Positions 58,643 to 64,000 of a stretch of 64,000 bases of DNA are shown piece after piece (the first letter of the stretch is position 1; each line of letters starts with the position of its first letter). Origin of the DNA: an uncultured Pseudomonas sp. Lineage in GTDB: Bacteria; Pseudomonadota; Gammaproteobacteria; Pseudomonadales; Pseudomonadaceae. The translations under genes and the position numbers were made by a program. The stretch is from positions 1-64,000 of the forward strand of contig NZ_CAMPHI010000023.1 of assembly GCF_946885955.1 (NCBI RefSeq), read 5' to 3'. The notes under the pieces are model-generated. The model saw nothing but the letters and a program-made list of their open reading frames with translations. It had not been told where the DNA came from and did not search any database.

Positions 58643-59676
58643 TATTGGACCTCTAGCGGATCGGCCACCAGGCGATCGAGCGCCTCGATCACCGCGCCCG
58701 ACTTGAGTTCGCGCAGGCAGTTGTAGTGGCCGAAGCGGCAGGTGCGATCGAAACAGGGGCTGCACTCGAGGCCCAGGCGGACGATTTCCACCTGTTCGGC
58801 CAGCGGCGGGGTGAACCCTGGCGAAGTGGAACCATAGACCGCCACCAGCGGGCGATTGAGCGCCGCCGCCACATGCATCAACCCGGAGTCGTTGGAGACC
58901 ACGGCGGAGGCAGCGGACAGCAGGTCGATCGCCTCGGCCAGGCTGGTGTCGCCGGCCAGATTCGTCGCTTCCTCGCGCAAGCCGGGAATCAGCCGCAGGC
59001 GAATCTCCTCGCCGACCGGGTGATCGTTCTTCGAGCCGAACAGCCACACCTGCCAACCGAGGCGGATCTTCGCCTCGGCGACCTGAGCGTAATGTTCGCT
59101 CGGCCAGCGCTTGGCAATACCGAACTCTGCACCGGGACAGAGCGCCAGCACCGGGCGATCCAGGCTCAGACCGAACTTCGCCAGCGCCGCATCGCGGCTG
59201 ACCGGATCGATCCGCAGGGACGGCCGTGGATACGGCTGGGGCAGCTCGGCACCCGCTTCGTAGGCCAGCGCCATAAAGCGCTCGATCATCAGCGGGTAGC
59301 GCTCTTTATCCAGAATACGCACGTCGTTGAGCAGCCCGTAGCGCATTTCGCCCTTCCAGCCGGTGCGCACGGGGATACCGGCGAAAAACGGCACCAGGGC
59401 GGACTTCAGCGAGTTGGGCAGCAGAATCGCCTGATCGTATTGGCCGGCCAGCGACTTGCCGATCTTGCGCCGGGTCGCCAGTTCGAGCACGCCATGGCCC
59501 AGGGGGAAACTCAGGGCCTGACGCACTTCGGGCATGCGCTCGAGTATCGGCCGACTCCAGTCGGGCGCCAGCACGTCGATTTCACAGTCCGGGTGGCGCT
59601 GTTTCAGGCAGCTGAACAGCGTCTGCGCCATCACCATGTCGCCCACCCAGCTGGGGCCGATAATCAGGATATTCAT
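58642..59676 (-). CDS. waaF: Heptosyltransferase II WaaF
   Basis: WaaF adds the second heptose. The 344-residue product starts at ATG 59674-59676 as MNILIIGPSWVGDMVMAQTL. It has ALCPGAEFGIAKRWPSEHYA and the ADP-heptose site VVSNDSGLMHVAAAL. The C-terminus carries C-rich PCFDRTCRFGHYNCL. It is the first gene of the continuous minus-strand core operon running down to 48.5 kb or further. Confidence 0.96.
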   Translation of the reverse strand: MNILIIGPSWVGDMVMAQTLFSCLKQRHPDCEIDVLAPDWSRPILERMPEVRQALSFPLGHGVLELATRRKIGKSLAGQYDQAILLPNSLKSALVPFFAGIPVRTGWKGEMRYGLLNDVRILDKERYPLMIERFMALAYEAGAELPQPYPRPSLRIDPVSRDAALAKFGLSLDRPVLALCPGAEFGIAKRWPSEHYAQVAEAKIRLGWQVWLFGSKNDHPVGEEIRLRLIPGLREEATNLAGDTSLAEAIDLLSAASAVVSNDSGLMHVAAALNRPLVAVYGSTSPGFTPPLAEQVEIVRLGLECSPCFDRTCRFGHYNCLRELKSGAVIEALDRLVADPLEVQ

Positions 59677-59679
59677 AAG

Positions 59680-59757
59680 TGCAGCCTCGAGCCGCAAGCC
59701 TTCAGCCGCAAGCTAAAGCAGCCAGAGCGCTTGCAGCTTGCAGCTTGTGGCTTGCAG
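59680..59757. repeat. Dispersed imperfect inverted repeat, copy D
   Basis: Two copies of GCCGCAAGC on the left are matched on the right by GCTTGCAGCTTGCAGCTTG and GTGGCTTGCAGCTT. It fills the gap between waaF and ilvE. Confidence 0.7.
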
Positions 59758-59759
59758 CT

Positions 59760-60683
59760 TTATTTAACCAGCGTGCGCCATTCGGCGTGGTTGGCGGTTT
59801 TGCCGGTCACCAGGTCGAAATAGGCGGTTTGCAGTTTTTCGGTCACCGGGCCGCGGCGGCCAGCGCCGATCTGCCGGCCGTCGACTTCGCGAATCGGCGT
59901 GACTTCGGCGGCGGTGCCGGTGAAGAAGGCTTCGTCGGCGATGTACACCTCATCGCGGGTGATGCGCTTCTCGACCACCTGGATGCCATGTTCGGCGGCC
60001 AGGGTCAGGATGGTGTTACGGGTGATGCCGTTCAGGCAGGAGGTGACTTCCGGGGTGTAGATCACGCCGTTACGCACCAGGAAAATGTTCTCGCCCGAGC
60101 CTTCGGCAACGTAGCCTTCGGTATCCAGCAGCATGGCCTCGTCGGCGCCGCCGGAGACGGCCTCCTGCAGGGCCAGCATCGAGTTGATGTAGTTGCCGTT
60201 GGCCTTGGCGCGGGTCATGGAGATGTTGACGTGGTGGCGGGTGAAGGAGCTGGTGCGCACCTTGATTCCGACCTGCAGGGCTTCGTCGCCCATATAGGCG
60301 CCCCAGCTCCAGGCGGCGACTATCACCTGCACTTTCAGGCCGCTGGCGCGCAGGCCCATGGCTTCGGATCCGTAGAACACCATCGGGCGGATGTAGGCGC
60401 TTTCCAGGTTGTTCTCGCGTACGGCGGCGCGGGTGGCTTCGTTGATTTCGTCTTTGGAGAAGGGAATCTTCATGCCCATGATATGGGCCGAGTCGAACAG
60501 CCGATCAGTGTGCGCCTGCAGGCGGAAGATCGCCGTGCCGTCCGGGGTGTCGTAGGCGCGCACGCCTTCGAAGACGCCCATGCCGTAATGCAGCGTGTGG
60601 GTCAGCACATGGGTGGTCGCGTTGCGCCATGGCACCAGCTCGCCGTCATACCAAATCACGCCATCACGATCGGCCATCGACAT
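59760..60683 (-). CDS. ilvE: Branched-chain amino-acid aminotransferase IlvE
   Basis: IlvE makes the last step in Leu, Ile and Val synthesis. The 307-residue class IV PLP enzyme has VIWYDGELVPWR at the start, the PLP lysine in TRAKANGNYINSML, and YVAEGSGENIFLV. The start is ATG 60681-60683 with GGAG upstream; a second ATG two codons on is possible. The 3' end borders repeat copy D. Confidence 0.97.
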   Translation of the reverse strand: MSMADRDGVIWYDGELVPWRNATTHVLTHTLHYGMGVFEGVRAYDTPDGTAIFRLQAHTDRLFDSAHIMGMKIPFSKDEINEATRAAVRENNLESAYIRPMVFYGSEAMGLRASGLKVQVIVAAWSWGAYMGDEALQVGIKVRTSSFTRHHVNISMTRAKANGNYINSMLALQEAVSGGADEAMLLDTEGYVAEGSGENIFLVRNGVIYTPEVTSCLNGITRNTILTLAAEHGIQVVEKRITRDEVYIADEAFFTGTAAEVTPIREVDGRQIGAGRRGPVTEKLQTAYFDLVTGKTANHAEWRTLVK

Positions 60684-60777
60684 AGTTGCCTGCTCCTCAA
60701 ATTCGGTTGCTAATGCGATTAGTACATTCGTTCGTACAGCATAGGCCAGCCGCCGCGGGCGACCGACCCCATCAAAT

Positions 60778-63723
60778 TCAGCTTAAACCCAGCTCCCGCC
60801 AGATACGCATCACGTCGCGCCGCTGCTGCTGGAACTGATCGCCGCCGACCACACCCGGCTGCTTCTGCAAGGCCTGACGATGGGCGGCCGAACGGTAGGC
60901 CTGGTAAATATCCCGTAGCAGACTGGCATCTTCGCCCGGCAGCAAACCGATGCGCTCCAGCCCTTCCAGAATGCGGATGTTATCGGTGAACTCCAGCAGT
61001 TCCGGGTACTGTCGCGACCACGCCAGGGCCGCGTATTGCACCATAAATTCAATATCGACGATACCTCCGGCGTCCTGCTTCAGGTCGAGCGGAGCGCCGG
61101 CCTCGAAGGCATTAGCCGCGGTGCCGGCGGCGGTGGCCTTGCTGCCGAGGTTGTCGCGCATCTTCGCGCGCATCTCACTGACCTCGACACGCAGCTTGTC
61201 CAGATCGCGCTCGCGCCCCAGAACCTGCGCCCGCACCGCTTCGAACGCCTTGCCCACCCGCGGACAACCGACCAGCACCCGCGCGCGCACCAGCGCCTGA
61301 TGCTCCCAGGTCCAGGCCTCATTCTCCTGGTAGCGCTCGAAGGCGCCGAGGGAGCTGACCAGCAAGCCCGAAACCCCGGACGGGCGCAGGCGCATATCCA
61401 CCTCGTACAGCTGACCGGAGTTGGTTTGCGCCGTCAGCAGATGAATGATCCTCTGCCCCAGGCGATTGAAGAACTGCGCACCGTCGATCGGCTTGGCGCC
61501 ATTGGTTTCGGCTTGCGGGTCGCCATCGTGGATGAATACCAGATCCAGATCCGACCCATGGCCCAACTCGATGCCGCCAACTTTGCCGTAGCCGACGATG
61601 ATGAAATCGGGATCGCACGGGTTGCCATCGGCACGCAAGGGTGCGCCATGCCTGGCCACGGTCTGACGCCAGGCCAGCGCCAGCACCTGATCAAGGATTG
61701 CCTCGGCCAGCCAGGTCAGGTAATCACTGACCTTCATTAATGGCAGGCTGCCGGCGATCTCCGAGGCCGCCACACGCAGGCGGTGCGCCAACTTGAAGTG
61801 ACGCAGCGCCTCCATCTGCTGCTCCAGGTCGTCCTCGGGGATGCGCATCAAGCGCTCGCGCAGCTCGGCGGCCAACTCCGGCGCCAGCGGCGGCTTGAAC
61901 AGACGCCCCTCGTTGAGCAGCTCGTCGAGCAGCAATGGGAAGCGGGCGATTTGTTCGGCGATCCAGGGGCTGGCCGCACACAGCGTCATCAGGCGCTGCA
62001 GGGCGCCGGGGTTTTCCGTCAGCAACACCAGGTAGGCCGAACGCCGCGCCACCGCCTCGATCAGCGGCAACACCCGCTCCAGCACCAGGTCGGGGTTATC
62101 GTGCTCCACCGCCTGAGCCAGTAGCCGCGGCATAAAGGCATCCAGACGCTCGCGACCGAGCCGTTGCATGGCACGCACCTGGTTACCATTGCGCAGCCCG
62201 GCCAGGCGCTGCCAGGCCGCTTGCGCATCGCTGAATCCGGCCTCGGCCAGCTGCCGGCAGGCAGCCTCCTCGTCCTGCACATCCTCCCACAGCGGCAGCC
62301 ACTCGCCGCCGACCGCTTCGTCATCGGCGCTCTCGAGATCCTCGTCCGGGTCGGCGATCACCTGACGGAAATGCCAATCGACCCGACCGCGCCAGTGCAT
62401 CAGCCGCTCGTGGAACGCCTGCCAGCTGTCGAAGCCCATGATAAAGGCGACCCGCGTCCGGTCCTGATCGTTGTCCGGGAGCATCTGCGTCTGCCGATCG
62501 CCAATCGCCTGCAGCGCGTGTTCGGTGTAGCGCAGAAACTGGTAGCCCTCGCGCAACTCCTCGACCACCGCTGCGGGCAGATAGCCCTGCCCTTCGAGCG
62601 TCGTCAGCACCTTGAGCAACGGCCTCTGCTGCAAGCTGAGGTCGCGACCGCCATGGATCAACTGAAACGCCTGGGCGATGAATTCCACCTCGCGGATGCC
62701 ACCAGCGCCAAGCTTGATGTTCTCGGCCATGCCCTTGCGCCGCACCTCCTGCTGAATCAGCTGCTTCATGGTGCGCAGCGCTTCGATCGCGGAAAAGTCC
62801 AGGTAGCGGCGATAAACGAAGGGCCGCAGCATTTCCAGCAGGCGCGTGCCGGCCTGCTGATCGCCGCCGACCACCCGCGCCTTGATCATCGCGTAGCGCT
62901 CCCAGTCGCGCCCCTGATCCTGGTAGTACTGTTCCAGCGCGTTAAAGCTGAACACCAGCGAACCCGAGGAGCCATAGGGCCGCAAGCGCATATCGGTGCG
63001 GAAGACGAAACCGTCGACGGTGATCGCATCCAGCGCCTTGATCAGCTTCTGACCAAGGCGGATGAAGAATTCCTGATTATCCAGCGGGCGCTTGACTCCT
63101 TCGGTCTCGCCGCCTTCCGGGTAGCCGAAGATCAGGTCGATATCCGAGGACAGGTTCAGTTCGTGGGCGCCCAGCTTGCCCATGCCGAGAATCACCATGT
63201 GCTGCGCCTGCCCACTACGACGCCCGACCGGGGTGCCGAATTGCGTGCAGTGACGCGGATAGAGCCAATGGTAAGCCTGATCGATACAGGCATCGGCGAG
63301 GTCGGACAGATCCCGGCAGGTTTCGATCAGATCGGCCTGGCGGGTGATATCGCGCCAGATGATGCGCAGCTGCTGGCGATTGCGAAAGCGTCGCAAGCGC
63401 CGGGCCAAATCGTCTTCACCCTCGCAACCAGCCAGCGCCGCGAGCAGTTGCTCGCGCAATTCACCGGCCCGAAATGCGCGTTCGAGCAGTCCACTACCGG
63501 CCAGATCCAGCAACATCAGCGGGTCGCGCAGCGCTTGCTCGGTGACGAAATCGCTGGCGGCGCAGACCCGACGCCACGCCTCGTGCCGGGCATGTGGCCA
63601 GGCCGCGAAAGTCGACGTCACAGCGTTGTCAAACCCCGCCAGGACTGCGCGCAAGGCTTGCTCGGCATTCAGCGCCAGGGATTCGAGAGTGACCGGCAAA
63701 GAGGCCAGCACGGGAAGGCTCAT
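60778..63723 (-). CDS. glnE: Glutamine synthetase adenylyltransferase/deadenylase GlnE
   Basis: GlnE attaches or removes AMP on glutamine synthetase according to nitrogen status. The 981-residue product has two nucleotidyltransferase-type domains separated by a regulatory linker. The N-terminal deadenylase has ELNLSSDIDLIFGYPE. The C-terminal adenylylase has ELGHGSDLDLVFIHDGD. Both aspartate pairs are intact. The ATG at 63721-63723 is divergent from aceE across a 256-base region. Confidence 0.96.
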   Translation of the reverse strand: MSLPVLASLPVTLESLALNAEQALRAVLAGFDNAVTSTFAAWPHARHEAWRRVCAASDFVTEQALRDPLMLLDLAGSGLLERAFRAGELREQLLAALAGCEGEDDLARRLRRFRNRQQLRIIWRDITRQADLIETCRDLSDLADACIDQAYHWLYPRHCTQFGTPVGRRSGQAQHMVILGMGKLGAHELNLSSDIDLIFGYPEGGETEGVKRPLDNQEFFIRLGQKLIKALDAITVDGFVFRTDMRLRPYGSSGSLVFSFNALEQYYQDQGRDWERYAMIKARVVGGDQQAGTRLLEMLRPFVYRRYLDFSAIEALRTMKQLIQQEVRRKGMAENIKLGAGGIREVEFIAQAFQLIHGGRDLSLQQRPLLKVLTTLEGQGYLPAAVVEELREGYQFLRYTEHALQAIGDRQTQMLPDNDQDRTRVAFIMGFDSWQAFHERLMHWRGRVDWHFRQVIADPDEDLESADDEAVGGEWLPLWEDVQDEEAACRQLAEAGFSDAQAAWQRLAGLRNGNQVRAMQRLGRERLDAFMPRLLAQAVEHDNPDLVLERVLPLIEAVARRSAYLVLLTENPGALQRLMTLCAASPWIAEQIARFPLLLDELLNEGRLFKPPLAPELAAELRERLMRIPEDDLEQQMEALRHFKLAHRLRVAASEIAGSLPLMKVSDYLTWLAEAILDQVLALAWRQTVARHGAPLRADGNPCDPDFIIVGYGKVGGIELGHGSDLDLVFIHDGDPQAETNGAKPIDGAQFFNRLGQRIIHLLTAQTNSGQLYEVDMRLRPSGVSGLLVSSLGAFERYQENEAWTWEHQALVRARVLVGCPRVGKAFEAVRAQVLGRERDLDKLRVEVSEMRAKMRDNLGSKATAAGTAANAFEAGAPLDLKQDAGGIVDIEFMVQYAALAWSRQYPELLEFTDNIRILEGLERIGLLPGEDASLLRDIYQAYRSAAHRQALQKQPGVVGGDQFQQQRRDVMRIWRELGLS

Positions 63724-63803
63724 GGTCTATCCTTTTTCGGCGGGCTGCCCGACTCGGCAAACGCCCGAACTAGAGCGGGGAGAGTCACGGACAGAAAAAT
63801 AAC

Positions 63804-63818
63804 TGTAGTTTTACTACC
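63804..63818. promoter_or_regulatory. Candidate FadR-type operator 1 upstream of aceE
   Basis: The sequence TGTAGTTTTACTACC contains the palindrome GTAGT-N3-ACTAC. It fits the FadR-subfamily GntR consensus TNGTNNNACNA exactly. It is 52 bases, centre to centre, from the second copy. Confidence 0.6.
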
Positions 63819-63855
63819 AACGTTTGTATCTCAGAGGCTGAAAAGAGCTTCGAAA

Positions 63856-63870
63856 TGTAGTAAAACTACA
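63856..63870. promoter_or_regulatory. Candidate FadR-type operator 2 upstream of aceE
   Basis: TGTAGTAAAACTACA is a perfect 15-base palindrome (six-base arms around AAA). It fits TNGTNNNACNA exactly and lies 109 bases before the aceE start. Its arms are the same as those of the first copy except at one outer base. Confidence 0.65.
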
Positions 63871-63979
63871 CAGAGCCGGCCCTATCCCCGGTCAAACCAA
63901 GAATTTACGCGGCCACTCACGAAGTCGGCCACGAACCCAGGCCTCCGATTCTGGAAGCCTTTCCGCCCTGGAGCAAGCC

Positions 63980-64000
63980 ATGCAAGACCTTGATCCCGTC
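63980..64000 (+). CDS. aceE: Pyruvate dehydrogenase E1 AceE, first 7 codons
   Basis: Only MQDLDPV is present. The ATG follows GGAG at a six-base spacing. I identify it by this start and by the gene order (glnE then aceE divergent, as in PAO1 PA5014/PA5015). The FadR/PdhR-type palindromes upstream agree with a pyruvate dehydrogenase gene. Confidence 0.8.

Noticed and set aside
62164..63993. 609-codon plus-strand frame opposite glnE reaching the aceE start
   Set aside because: Antisense shadow; it covers the operator region and overlaps aceE in another frame.

Overview
The window looks like a chromosomal segment of a Pseudomonas species. The evidence is high GC, uninterrupted housekeeping gene content, and a gene order that, as far as I remember it, follows P. 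aeruginosa PAO1 from about PA4949 (nnr) to PA5015 (aceE). I see no rRNA, tRNA, CRISPR array, transposase or prophage gene. Both edges cut genes: nnr at the left (5' part only) and aceE at the right (7 codons only).

Region 1 (1-10.2 kb) is conserved housekeeping: nnr and queG (divergent), orn, a membrane-anchored methyltransferase, rsgA, motAB behind a flagellar-type promoter, an HDOD protein, rhdA and psd. Region 2 (10.3-17.6 kb) is a signalling block: a PilZ-like protein directly upstream of a FimX homologue (degenerate receiver, PAS, degenerate GGDEF, EVL-type EAL), then serB and, divergent from it, an SMP/YtjB-type membrane protein carrying an acidic linker and a cyclase-like C-terminal domain.

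Region 3 (17.6-21.2 kb) is a four-gene Mla-type lipid transport cluster: STAS-permease, ATPase, MCE protein, PqiC-like lipoprotein. Region 4 (21.3-33.6 kb) holds nudF-yqiB-cpdA-yqiA-parE, then a phytase-like esterase gene, a retropepsin gene and parC, all on the minus strand. thiC with a TPP riboswitch sits between nudF and tolC. Region 5 (33.7-39.4 kb) has waaA, a LysR/SMR-pump pair, a FAD oxidoreductase/aldo-keto reductase pair and an uncharacterised protein with a Nudix-like motif.

Region 6 (39.4-59.7 kb) is the lipopolysaccharide core locus: hldE, msbA, waaC, waaF, waaG and waaP, five further genes of the LPS-kinase fold, a WaaL-like ligase, a carbamoyltransferase, a pyruvyl transferase and several glycosyltransferases. 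Heptose is made (HldE), added (WaaC, WaaF), phosphorylated (WaaP and relatives), carbamoylated and extended, and lipid A-core is flipped by MsbA. The stretch of about 43-48.5 kb is visibly poorer in GC and is probably the variable outer-core part. Region 7 (59.7-64 kb) is ilvE, glnE and the aceE promoter region, which carries two near-identical palindromes of the FadR/PdhR type.

Two families of short dispersed repeats occur between genes. Coordinates and start codons were read by eye. Family assignments rest on motif recognition, without database searches.
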